Assembly: GCF_030818015.1 (NCBI RefSeq)
Contig: NZ_JAUSZX010000001.1
Location: forward strand, 4,588,001 to 4,652,000
Length of the DNA stretch: 64,000 nucleotides
Source of the DNA: Arthrobacter globiformis
GTDB taxonomy: Bacteria > Actinomycetota > Actinomycetes > Actinomycetales > Micrococcaceae
Reading direction: 5' to 3'
Positions 34,140-42,818 of this stretch are shown here, one piece after another. The stretch's first letter is position 1. Every line of letters starts with the position of its first letter. The notes beneath the pieces were generated by a model. It saw nothing but the letters and a program-made list of their open reading frames with translations, had not been told where the DNA came from and did no database searches. The position numbers were made by a program, and so were the translations under genes.

Positions 34140-36296
34140 ATGGCTGGATGGAACGCTGATACGGCGGCAGGTCCTCTAGGGGCGGGGACCGTCACTTTGG
34201 TCGAGGGGTCGTCTTTCTGCATTTCCTTACCGAACGGGGACATCCATCCTGAACACCCGCATGGTCTCTTCGTCCAGGACACCCGCATTCTGTCCGGCTG
34301 GAGTCTCGCCGCTAATGACCAGCCCCTTGAGCCTCTGGTGGCGGAGACGAAGGAACCGTACCGGGCTCTGTTTGTCGGCCGCGTTCCCCGCAGCGACGGG
34401 TATGCGGACAGCCCGCTGATCGTGGAGCGGTTGCGCGAAGTGGGGACCGGCATCCAGGAGCAGGTCACCGTTCGCAACTACTCCTCAGGGCCGGCCGAAT
34501 GCGTGGTCTTCCTGAGGATTGAGGCGGATTTCGCGGACCTTTTCGAGGTGAAGGAGGCGCGGATCCAGCGGCGCTGGGACGAAACCCGCCTAGCGGACGG
34601 TGAGACGCTGACGATCCGGGCTGTCTGGCAGCACATCCGCAAGGGTGTTGTTATCCAAGCCCCTGGTGCGAACATTACGCCGGAGGGCCTCACCTACCGG
34701 GTGTCCGTCCCGCCGCACGGTCACTGGAGCACGGTCCTGACCGTGGTGCCCGCCACGGAGGGAGCCAGTCCAGCGGATGCTTTCGTCCATACTGACGGGG
34801 ACGGCTTGTCCCCCCGGGACCGGCGCCGACGGGAGTGGGTGGCCAAGATTCCGGTGCTGCAAATCGGAAACCGGTCCATCGAACGGACCCTGCGTCGCAG
34901 CTACGACGACCTGGGCGCCCTCCGCATCGAGGACCCGAACCATCCGGACCGGGTCGTGGTTGCCGCGGGCGCTCCCTGGTTCATGACCCTGTTCGGCCGC
35001 GACTCGCTGTGGGCCTCGGAAATGGCCATGCCCGTGGATCCGTCCTTGGCTCTGGGCACGCTGCAGACGCTCGCTGATCGCCAGGGTGCCGTAGTGGATC
35101 CCATGAGCGAGGAAGAACCAGGGAAAATCCTGCACGAGGTCCGGCTCGATGTCTCCAGTGGGCTTTCCCTGGGCGGCAAGTCAACCTACTACGGCAGCAT
35201 CGACGCCACGCCGCTGTTCGTAATGATGCTCGGATCGGTCAGTCGCTGGGGATTCGCCAAGGACACCATCGCCGCCCTGCTGCCCCACGCCGACCGTGCG
35301 CTGGAGTGGATTCGCGATTACGGGGACAAGGACGGCGACGGGTTCGTCGAGTATGAGCGCCTCAATCCCCAAGGGCTGATTAATCAGGGCTGGAAGGACT
35401 CCTGGGACGGGATCAATTTCGCGGACGGAACCCTGGCCGAGCCGCCGATCGCACTCTGCGAGGTTCAGGCCTATGTCTACGTAGCGTACATGGCTCGCGC
35501 CTGGATGGCGTACGATGCCGGTGACGCGCGCTTGGGGGACGAGCTCGCTGATCAAGCGGCACAGTTGAAGAAGCGTTTCAACGAGCAGTTCTGGATGCCC
35601 GAGCGTGGGTACTATGCCATCGCCTTGGACGGACAGAAGCGGCAGGTCGACGCGTGCGCTTCCAACATGGGCCACTGCCTATGGCAAGGCCTCGTGGACG
35701 AGGACAAGGCCCCGCAGATGGTCGAACGGCTGATGTCCCCGGAAATGTTCAGCGGCTGGGGCGTGCGCACCCTGGCCAGCGACATGGGCGCCTACAACCC
35801 CGCCAGCTACCACAACGGCTCAGTCTGGCCCCACGACAACGCGATAATCGTGGCCGGCTTGCTGCGCTACGGATTCGTGGCGGAAGCACAGCGGATCGCG
35901 ACAGCCATTTTGGAGGCGGCCGAGTACTCCGGCGGCCGGCTGCCGGAGTTGTTTTGCGGCTTCAGCCGGGAGCAGATCGCCGAGCCGGTGCCCTACCCCA
36001 CGGCCTGTTCACCACAGGCCTGGGCAGCCACCACACCGATCTTGCTGGTGACGAGCCTGATGCGGTATGACACCCATGTCTCCCGCAATGGCCTGTGGAT
36101 GGATCCCGTTCTCCCGGAGTCCTACGGCGACCTGCACATCACCAACGCGCCAGTGGGCGGCGGCCGGATCACCATCGACATTGCCAATTCCGTCCCGTCC
36201 GTTCACGGATTGCCTGAAGGAATGGTATTTCACCGCGGGCACCGTCCGTGGATGACAGAGCTGGTGGAGCAGGCCGGCCACGGCCGAAAGGCCTAG
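34140..36296 (+). CDS. Amylo-alpha-1,6-glucosidase / glycogen-debranching-type enzyme
   Basis: 718 residues from ATG 34140 (GAGGGAG upstream; an in-frame extension to 34113 is rejected). N-terminal glycogen-debranching domain: FCISLPNGDIHPEHPHGLFV, QDTRILSGWSL. C-terminal (alpha/alpha)6 barrel of the GH63/GDE type: FMTLFGRDSLWASEM, GLINQGWKDSWDGINFADG with acidic catalytic candidates, YHNGSVWPHDNAIIVAGL. Acts on alpha-glucan branches or related glucosides in the cytoplasm. It stands alone after the IS element; relation to neighbours is not evident. Confidence 0.9.
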   Translation: MAGWNADTAAGPLGAGTVTLVEGSSFCISLPNGDIHPEHPHGLFVQDTRILSGWSLAANDQPLEPLVAETKEPYRALFVGRVPRSDGYADSPLIVERLREVGTGIQEQVTVRNYSSGPAECVVFLRIEADFADLFEVKEARIQRRWDETRLADGETLTIRAVWQHIRKGVVIQAPGANITPEGLTYRVSVPPHGHWSTVLTVVPATEGASPADAFVHTDGDGLSPRDRRRREWVAKIPVLQIGNRSIERTLRRSYDDLGALRIEDPNHPDRVVVAAGAPWFMTLFGRDSLWASEMAMPVDPSLALGTLQTLADRQGAVVDPMSEEEPGKILHEVRLDVSSGLSLGGKSTYYGSIDATPLFVMMLGSVSRWGFAKDTIAALLPHADRALEWIRDYGDKDGDGFVEYERLNPQGLINQGWKDSWDGINFADGTLAEPPIALCEVQAYVYVAYMARAWMAYDAGDARLGDELADQAAQLKKRFNEQFWMPERGYYAIALDGQKRQVDACASNMGHCLWQGLVDEDKAPQMVERLMSPEMFSGWGVRTLASDMGAYNPASYHNGSVWPHDNAIIVAGLLRYGFVAEAQRIATAILEAAEYSGGRLPELFCGFSREQIAEPVPYPTACSPQAWAATTPILLVTSLMRYDTHVSRNGLWMDPVLPESYGDLHITNAPVGGGRITIDIANSVPSVHGLPEGMVFHRGHRPWMTELVEQAGHGRKA

Positions 36297-36446
36297 CGAG
36301 CCGCCGGACCCGCCCCGTGTTGGCGGGCTTCCGGGGCTCACTGGCGCATGGGTGTCCCGCGACCGGATCTTGCCTCGTGAATCGGCGGCCGTGGCTGCGG
36401 CACATGACAGTGACAGCTGGCCCCCCTATCTTCAAGGGAGGAGAGG

Positions 36447-37913
36447 CTATCGCTCGGCGAGCAGCTCTTTGGCCACATCGCCCATCCGGACCATGCCTTC
36501 GGCAATGGAGCGGGTCGGAATAGCGCCGAAGCCGATCCGGAAGCAGTTCCGCGGGGGGCTGGACTGGAGATAGTAGATATCACCACGCTCAATTAGCACG
36601 CCCTGCTCTTCGGCATGGGAGACCAATTCAACGGCGTCAAGATTCGGGGGTCCTTTCATCCAGAGACTGACCCCGCCGGGCGGGTAAGGGGCTTGGTCCC
36701 ACGGAAGGCATTCAACGGCAAGTTGGCTGAGCATTTCCCAGCGGGTCTTCATCTGGCGGCGGTGATAGCGCAGGGCGCGGTGGTAGTCGCCGCTTTCGAT
36801 CATGAGGGCGAGCGCACGCTGGGTGTGGCCCGGCGGGTGACGTACCTGGTATCGCCGCACTCTTCTCAGTTCCTTGATTAGTTCCGCAGGTCCCACCAGG
36901 AAACCGAGCCTCAGTCCGGGGGAAAGAAATTTGGAGAATGTGCCCAAATACAGCACGTCGCCGGTCGAGTCGAGAGCCTTCAGCGCCGGGCTGGGGCTGC
37001 CTTCATAGCGAAATTCGCTGTCGTAGTCGTCCTCAATGACGATTGTTCCGGAGGCAGCGGCGATTTTAAGCAGGCGACGGCGGCGTTCCATACTCAGTGT
37101 GACGTTGGTGGGGTGCTGGTGGCTGGGCGTTACATACACCAGGGCGGTGCCGCTGAGCGTCTCCGGGAGGCAAAGTCCATCCTGATCTACATTGATTCCG
37201 TACACCTGCGCGCCGGTGCGCAGGAAGATGTGGCGGGCGTCCAAGTAGCCGGGGTTCTCGATGCCGACACGGTGGTGCGGGCCGAGCAGGGTCCGCCCGA
37301 GCAAGTCGAGTCCTTGCTGGGAGCCAACGGTGATTAGGATTTCATCCTGCCCGGCCTCGATACCGCGCGCCGTAAGTATCTCGCGCCTGATCATCTCGAC
37401 CAGCAGGGGATCGTCTGCGCCTACGCTGTCCTGAAGGCTGGCGAAGGCATGCGGCTGGTAGAGGGCTTCACGAAGGCTTCGTATCCATGCGGTGGCAGGA
37501 AAGCTGTGGACATCGATCTGGCCGGCGATGAACGGGTACGGGTACGTGTACCAGTCTGCCCTCTTCTCAACGTCGGGGACACCCTCATCAGCGTAGCGCC
37601 GCATCCTGGAGGGCCAGTCGATGACAGGCTCGCTCACCGCCTCCTCGGCTGCGACGGCTGCCAGCATTTCCGGGTTCACAAAAATCCCCCGGCGTTCATG
37701 GCTGAGCACCAGGCCCTCGTTGAGCAGTTCCTGGTAGGCGAGGTTTATAGTGTTGCGGGCAACCGAGAGTTCAGCCGCCAGCTCCCGGGAGCTTGGGAGC
37801 CGACGGCGCGGATCGAAGATACCCGTTGCAATACTGTGCTCTATGACCCGCCGCACCTGCCGGTACAGCGGTTCGTTAGAACCGCGATCTACCTCGATCA
37901 TTGTCCTTGGCAC
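36447..37913 (-). CDS. MocR-type regulator (GntR helix-turn-helix plus aminotransferase domain)
   Basis: 488 residues from GTG 37913 (AGGAGG, 6-base spacing). Residues 12-75 are a GntR winged helix (PLYRQVRRVIEHSIATGIFD, PSSRELAAELSVARNTINLA). Residues 120-480 form a type-I aminotransferase fold with the PLP-binding Lys in GTFSKFLSPGLRLGF. Relatives include PdxR (activates pdxST) and GabR/TauR (activate GABA or taurine genes). It follows ald on the same strand, and a decayed homologue follows the second ald copy too. Given the taurine genes and pdxS nearby, a TauR- or PdxR-like role is likely; sequence alone does not decide. Confidence 0.92.
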   Translation of the reverse strand: MPRTMIEVDRGSNEPLYRQVRRVIEHSIATGIFDPRRRLPSSRELAAELSVARNTINLAYQELLNEGLVLSHERRGIFVNPEMLAAVAAEEAVSEPVIDWPSRMRRYADEGVPDVEKRADWYTYPYPFIAGQIDVHSFPATAWIRSLREALYQPHAFASLQDSVGADDPLLVEMIRREILTARGIEAGQDEILITVGSQQGLDLLGRTLLGPHHRVGIENPGYLDARHIFLRTGAQVYGINVDQDGLCLPETLSGTALVYVTPSHQHPTNVTLSMERRRRLLKIAAASGTIVIEDDYDSEFRYEGSPSPALKALDSTGDVLYLGTFSKFLSPGLRLGFLVGPAELIKELRRVRRYQVRHPPGHTQRALALMIESGDYHRALRYHRRQMKTRWEMLSQLAVECLPWDQAPYPPGGVSLWMKGPPNLDAVELVSHAEEQGVLIERGDIYYLQSSPPRNCFRIGFGAIPTRSIAEGMVRMGDVAKELLAER

Positions 37914-38006
37914 GCATTGCCTCCTCGATCGTGCAGTGGGCTATAGCAGCCCAGATGGTAGGAGTTCCGCGACTCCCGCAACGCCCGCCAGAAACCTCTC
38001 TTCACT

Positions 38007-39128
38007 CTAACGATGCGCGTCCGCTGTCGATGGATCAACCACGGCGATGCCATGGGCTGCACCGACTGCGGCGTTGGTGAGGCTTCCACCGAGGGTGCTC
38101 AGGCCCGCCTGGAGTGCTGCGTTTTCTGCGATAGCACGTTCGATGCCCTTGTCGGCCAGCTGCAGCACGTAGGGCAGGGTCACGTTTGTCAGGGCGTAGG
38201 TGGAGGTATGCGGAACAGCGCCCGGCATGTTCGCCACGCAATAGAAAACCGAACCGTGCACCCGGAAGGTGGGTTCCTGATGCGTCGTCGGGCGAGAATC
38301 TTCGAAGCATCCGCCCTGGTCGATGGCGATGTCAACAAGAACGCTGCCAGGCTTCATCCGGGAGACCAGCTCGTTGGAGATGATCTTGGGGGCTTTGGCG
38401 CCGGGGACCAGTACCGCACCGATCACCAGGTCCGCTTGCAGCACTTCCTGTTCGATGGCCAACTGGTTTGCCGCGAGCGTTCGGACACGGCCCTGGTACA
38501 TGCGGTCCGCGGCGCGCAGCTTGTCCACGTTCTTATCGAAGAGGACCACGTCTGCCCACAGTCCGGCTGCCACCGAGACAGCATTCATACCCGAGACCCC
38601 GGCGCCGATAATCACCACGCGTGCGGGCGCCACTCCGGAGACCCCGCCGATCAGGATCCCACGGCCGCCCTCAGGACGGGTCAGGCATTGAGCACCGACC
38701 AGCGGAGCAAGCCGGCCGGCTACTTCACTCATCGGAAACAGCAACGGCAAAGAGCCGTCTTCAAGCTGCACCGTCTCATACGCTATGGAAGTACTCCCGG
38801 CATCCAGCAGTGCCCGGGTGCAGGCCTCGTCGGCGGCCAGGTGCAGATAGGTGAAAATCGTCAGGTCCGGCCGCATCCGGTGGTATTCCTCGGCGATCGG
38901 CTCCTTGACCTTCAACAGCAGATCGGCCATGTCCCACACCTCATCGGCCGTGTCCATGATGACGGCTCCGGCCAGCGTAAACGCATCGTCGGAAATGGAT
39001 GACCCAGCGCCCGCGCCGGCTTCAATGAAGACCTCGTGCCCATGGGCCAGCAGTTCATGTACTCCCGCGGGAGTGACGGCCACGCGGTATTCGTGGGACT
39101 TTACTTCTTTCGGGACGCCGATCTTCAT
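38007..39128 (-). CDS. ald: Alanine dehydrogenase, copy 1
   Basis: 373 residues from ATG 39128 (GGAGGTCCC before it). Motifs: MKIGVPKEVKSHEYRVAVTP, LLLKVKEPIAEEY (Lys), FTYLHLAADEACTRAL (active His), NAD-binding VVIIGAGVSGMNAV, and the C-terminal VANMPGAVPHTSTYALTN. Oxidatively deaminates L-alanine to pyruvate and ammonia. In taurine degradation by the aminotransferase route it regenerates the pyruvate acceptor. Nearly identical to the copy at 53810 except for the last few residues (here TADAHR). Confidence 0.95.
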   Translation of the reverse strand: MKIGVPKEVKSHEYRVAVTPAGVHELLAHGHEVFIEAGAGAGSSISDDAFTLAGAVIMDTADEVWDMADLLLKVKEPIAEEYHRMRPDLTIFTYLHLAADEACTRALLDAGSTSIAYETVQLEDGSLPLLFPMSEVAGRLAPLVGAQCLTRPEGGRGILIGGVSGVAPARVVIIGAGVSGMNAVSVAAGLWADVVLFDKNVDKLRAADRMYQGRVRTLAANQLAIEQEVLQADLVIGAVLVPGAKAPKIISNELVSRMKPGSVLVDIAIDQGGCFEDSRPTTHQEPTFRVHGSVFYCVANMPGAVPHTSTYALTNVTLPYVLQLADKGIERAIAENAALQAGLSTLGGSLTNAAVGAAHGIAVVDPSTADAHR

Positions 39129-39231
39129 TGGGACCTCCGTGCGGTAGTTGCGTGTTCTCAATATTCGCCGTGCGGACGCACAGCCTCATCGAAGTATGTG
39201 CCTGGACCGGACGGGTCCAGAAGAACCAGAC
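38029..39231 (-). repeat. 1.2-kb duplicated segment, copy 1 (ald)
   Basis: Matches 53832-55034 in the same orientation. I see only two mismatches (38052 region and 39211). It starts just inside the end of ald and runs through its promoter. Flanks on both sides differ, and the MocR genes beside the copies are clearly diverged, so the near-identity is confined to ald. Confidence 0.9.
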
Positions 39232-39414
39232 GCATGCCACTTGGTGGGTCCAGACTGGTCCCTTCAGCCCGCCCCTTCGTGGCCGGATGGGCTGCCGCGC
39301 GTGGTCCCTCGCCGGAAATTGCCACAATTGACGCTGGGCCAACGCCCAGATGATCGAAGCAGAGAATTAGACATCTGGCCTGCCTGGACCCAGCCGCGGC
39401 CTGCCCGTGCGCAG

Positions 39415-39620
39415 GCCCGCACCGGACCGTTGCGAACACGACAGCCCCGGGGACTTGGTCCTCCTGGACTTCAAGAAGCTCGGACGCCTCCCGGCTTGCG
39501 GAGGGCACCGTGCCGTCGGATCGTTTCAAGAGCAGACGGAACCGCAAACCGGGAACCACGCACATACATTACGCCGCCGTTGATGGCCACTCCCGTCTGG
39601 CGTACTTGGAGAAGAGAAGC
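39415..39620 (+). mobile_element. IS481-type transposase remnant
   Basis: Across frames the strand reads CEHDSPGDLVLLDFKKLGRL, GGHRAVGSFQ and then NRKPGTTHIHYA…VDGHSRLAYLE. HxxDxKKLGR and HxAVDGHSRLAY are hallmarks of the IS481 DDE core. Several frameshifts and no ends; a dead fragment between ald and the small gene at 39812. The rest of 39621-39811 holds nothing clear. Confidence 0.75.
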
Positions 39621-39811
39621 CCCTGGAACCGATCCTTCAAGCTCTGGATAACGAGTTCGACATTCAATCTCCCCGCACCACGGCTACTTTGCAGTCCAAA
39701 CCAAGGAGGCGTTCAAAGAAGACAAAGTTGGCGGGTTTGTAACCATGGGGTCAACTTTTCGATGGCCTGCTCCCATACGAGTGTGCTTAAGGCATCCACG
39801 AATGCATCAAA

Positions 39812-40060
39812 CTAGTTGATTTCAAGGGAGACACCATCGATCCTATAGAAAACCCGCCGTTCACCAAGATCCTTGAGCACTATCCAGACAAGCGATCCAT
39901 CGGGTGTGGCGCAGTCTATCGTTCCATACGTTATATATCGTCCGCCGCGTGTAATCCGCACATCTTGGCCCTCCGCCAGCGCGTCCCATGAGACTGGTCG
40001 CCAGTGAGACTTCACCCGTGATTCAGGGGCCAGCCCGAATGAAGCGGTGTTTATTGCCAT
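39812..40060 (-). CDS. Small hypothetical protein (82 residues)
   Basis: ATG 40060 follows GAGGAGCACCA. The protein reads SHWRPVSWDALAEGQDVRIT, GGRYITYGTIDCATPDGSLV and LKDLGERRVFYRIDGVSLEI, a beta-barrel-like pattern. A 22-codon frame (MSRTKLGAKAAAFGINEEHQWQ, split here as MSRTKLGAKA and FGINEEHQ) at 40051-40119 overlaps its start and may be a coupled leader. No family recognised. It lies downstream of pdxS on the same strand. Confidence 0.75.
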   Translation of the reverse strand: MAINTASFGLAPESRVKSHWRPVSWDALAEGQDVRITRGGRYITYGTIDCATPDGSLVWIVLKDLGERRVFYRIDGVSLEIN

Positions 40061-40225
40061 TGGTGCTCCTCATTAATGCCGAAAGCCGCGGCCTTGGCGC
40101 CGAGCTTTGTTCTGGACATGAGCGGGACTTCACCTTTCCCGGTTTTTCGGGTGATACCGGTTGAGGCTGGTTCCAACCCAAGGTATTGACGCTGCTGATC
40201 AACCTGTCGTGGGGTAAAACTCGTG

Positions 40226-41153
40226 TTACCAGCCGCGCTCGGCGAGGCGGTGCGGCTGCAGGATCTCGTCGACGTTGATACCGACCATCGCTTCGCCCAG
40301 GCCGCGGGAGGCCTTGGCGATAACGTCCGGGTCATCGAAGAAGGTGGTGGCCTTCACGACGGCGGCTGGGCGCTGGGCGGGGTTGCCGGACTTGAAGATG
40401 CCGGACACGATGAACACGCCGTCCGCACCGAGCTGCATCATCATGGCGGCGTCCGCCGGGGTGGCGATGCCGCCGGCGGTGAACAGCACGACAGGGAGCT
40501 TGCCGGTGGCGGCGACTTCCTTGACCAGTTCGTACGGTGCCTGCAGTTCCTTGGCCGCGACGTACAGCTCGTCCTCCGGCAGGGAGGTCAGGCGGCGGAG
40601 TTCTGGGCGGATCTGGCGCATGTGAGTGGTTTGCGTTGGAGACATCGCCGGTGCCGGCCTCGCCCTTGGAGCGGATCATCGCCGCACCCTCGCTGATGCG
40701 GGGCAGCGCCTCACCGAGGTTGGTGGCACCGCAGACGAAGGGAACAGTGAATTCCCACTTGCCCATGTGGTTGGCGTAGTCGGCCGGGGTCAGGACCTCG
40801 GACTCGTCAATGTAGTCCACGCCCAGAGACTGCAGAACCTGCGCCTCGACGAAGTGGCCGATACGTGCCTTGGCCATCACCGGGATGGAAACGGCCTCAA
40901 TGATCCTGTCGATCATGTCCGGATCGGACATACGGGACACGCCGCCCTGGGCGCGGATGTCGGCCGGCACGCGTTCGAGCGCCATCACGGCAACGGCACC
41001 GGCGTCTTCGGCGATGCGGGCCTGTCCGACATTGACGACGTCCATGATGACCCCTCCCTTGAGCATCTCAGCCATGCCCCGCTTGACCCCGCTGCTGCCC
41101 GTTGCATTCTTGATGGTGGTTCCGGAACTGAGGGATTTCCCTGGTATTGGCAT
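40226..41153 (-). pseudogene. pdxS: PdxS, pyridoxal 5'-phosphate synthase subunit, frameshifted
   Basis: ATG 41153 follows GGAGGAG. The protein starts with [20 protein letters not shown] and contains [33 protein letters not shown] (active Lys), and [11 protein letters not shown]. There the frame shifts at TTT (40630-40632 plus strand; one extra base); the remainder continues in the next frame as [33 protein letters not shown] and [19 protein letters not shown]. The restored length of about 300 is normal. PdxS makes PLP with the glutaminase PdxT, which is not adjacent here although it usually is. PLP demand by the aminotransferase fits the context. Confidence 0.9.
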
Positions 41154-41326
41154 GAGTACTCCTCCCGGAAGTAGCTGAACTTCAGCTTTAGTAATGGAAC
41201 CGGCTAGCTCTGGGCGGGTCTCCTACAGCTCGAGCGGAAAACCTGGTAGGCGCCGCTGCCGCGCTGCCTAAGAATAGGGAGAGGACATTCAGGTTCATTC
41301 CAGAAGCGTTTCCTCTCCTGCGATGG

Positions 41327-42145
41327 TCAGGCGAGCATGGCAATGCCCCTAAAAAGGATTAGAACGGCGCCGGTGAACGCAAGAACCAGGACAGCGGTCA
41401 TGCTCGCCCTAGGCGGAACTCGTGGCCCCAGTACATTTCCCAGCAGTATTCCCCCCGTGAGGGCCAGGCCGCAGGATAACCATTGGAGGCCGTCAAGAGC
41501 CGGCATCTCGCGCTTGGCGGCGAGGGAGGCAAGCCCCACCCCTAAGAAGTAAAGCTGTGCGCTGGCTGCAAATGCTCGGTGCTGCCAGCGGCTGGCCTGC
41601 GCGTATGCCGCCACAGCCGGTCCCCCCACGCCTGCCGTGACATTCATGAAGCCAGAGATAAATCCAGCGATCCCGGCCCCGAGCCTGCCGCTAAGAACTG
41701 CCGGCGGCGTGCGTACCGTAAGACTTGCAGCCAGGGCAACGATGATCATGGCGCCGACAATGATTGAGAGCAGGGAAGACGGCATGTGGATGGCAACCCA
41801 CGAGCCGGGAAGAATAGCCACGATGGCGGGTCCCATCATGAGGAGCACCCGGCGAAACTCCACTTCCCTGAAAACTTGGACCAAGACCAGCAATGACGTA
41901 ACAGTGCCCAACGCATTTACCAGCAGCACGCCGTTAAATGGTCCGAGGAGCATGCTCAGGAATGGTGCGGCGACGAGCGCGAATCCGACACCCGTGATGC
42001 GCTGTGTGGAGGCTCCAAGAAAGGTTGCTCCTCCCAGCGCTGCAAGTGCCCACACGTATTCGGCGTCGACCGGAATCCAGTCCAGGGCTACCCCGTCAAT
42101 CACTATCGGCTCCCGCGCAAAACCGCTGATCGACCAAGGCAACAT
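41327..42145 (-). CDS. TauE/SafE-family transporter (putative sulfite/anion exporter)
   Basis: About 272 residues from ATG 42145, with 7-8 membrane helices. The family repeat is seen as FLGASTQRITGVGFALVAAP and again as GFISGFMNVTAGVGGPAVAA. TauE/SafE proteins are associated with export of sulfite or organosulfur anions, and one is encoded in several taurine loci. An in-frame extension to 42256 is Cys/Arg-rich and lacks a ribosome binding site. Divergent from the permease gene at 42819. Substrate is inferred from context. Confidence 0.85.
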   Translation of the reverse strand: MLPWSISGFAREPIVIDGVALDWIPVDAEYVWALAALGGATFLGASTQRITGVGFALVAAPFLSMLLGPFNGVLLVNALGTVTSLLVLVQVFREVEFRRVLLMMGPAIVAILPGSWVAIHMPSSLLSIIVGAMIIVALAASLTVRTPPAVLSGRLGAGIAGFISGFMNVTAGVGGPAVAAYAQASRWQHRAFAASAQLYFLGVGLASLAAKREMPALDGLQWLSCGLALTGGILLGNVLGPRVPPRASMTAVLVLAFTGAVLILFRGIAMLA

Positions 42146-42465
42146 GCACGAAGGCCTGCCCCGGCTGCCCTGTGAGTCTGTGCCGCATACGTTGATCACG
42201 GCCGGCAGCAAGACTTTTAAGCCCCGCGGGCGGAACAGCATGTGCTGCGGCATCACCGGACACGTTGCAGCCCCACCTTCCTGCCGCTCCCTTCGTTGCC
42301 CGTGTTTCTAGAGGACGCCTCCGCTGCTCCTGGATGCGCCCACTTACCTGCTTCACGGACACATCCTTTCGCTTGAAGTTAGGGGCACTTCCCCTGAGCA
42401 CGCTGCTCAGGGCTATTGAGGACAGCAACGCTTCCTGAGCAGAATTCCATTATATAGCAGAAAAT

Positions 42466-42482
42466 GTTCCAGAAACCGGAAC
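42466..42482. promoter_or_regulatory. Dyad GTTCC-N7-GGAAC in divergent promoter region
   Basis: Lies in the 670-bp region between the TauE/SafE and permease genes, which otherwise holds no gene. Its half-site recurs in the palindrome GGAACGTGGCGTTCC before xsc, so the IclR regulator might act at both. A minus-strand TATAAT overlaps 42450-42456, pointing toward the exporter gene. Confidence 0.4.
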
Positions 42483-42818
42483 CTAGCGGAATCACAAGTG
42501 GCCAGTAGCCTGGCACCTTCCGAACCCTCACCACGGGCACGCCTTGCGTAGGCGACCGAGTGGGGGCTCCCTGGCGTCGGCCTCGATTGTTGGAGTTATT
42601 CACGGGTGGCTGGCTCCCTCTTTTCCATTCCATCTGGTTCTGTGAACCACAACGTCGGCTACGTAGGTTTGGGCTACACCAAAAGAAGTGGGCTGGATCA
42701 CTCGCAGTTAGACTGTATGGACAGATCCTTCAAGATCCTTTCGTTGCCCATGGTCTTCCGCCTCTTAGCGCAGGCGAAAAGCGCACTTCAACTGGTTCCG
42801 TCAATTATTGGAGGAAAC

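Noticed and set aside
38013-39002. Plus-strand frame antisense to ald (and its twin at 53705-54805)
   Set aside because: Present in both copies only because ald is duplicated; Cys/His/Arg-rich with no sensible protein features.
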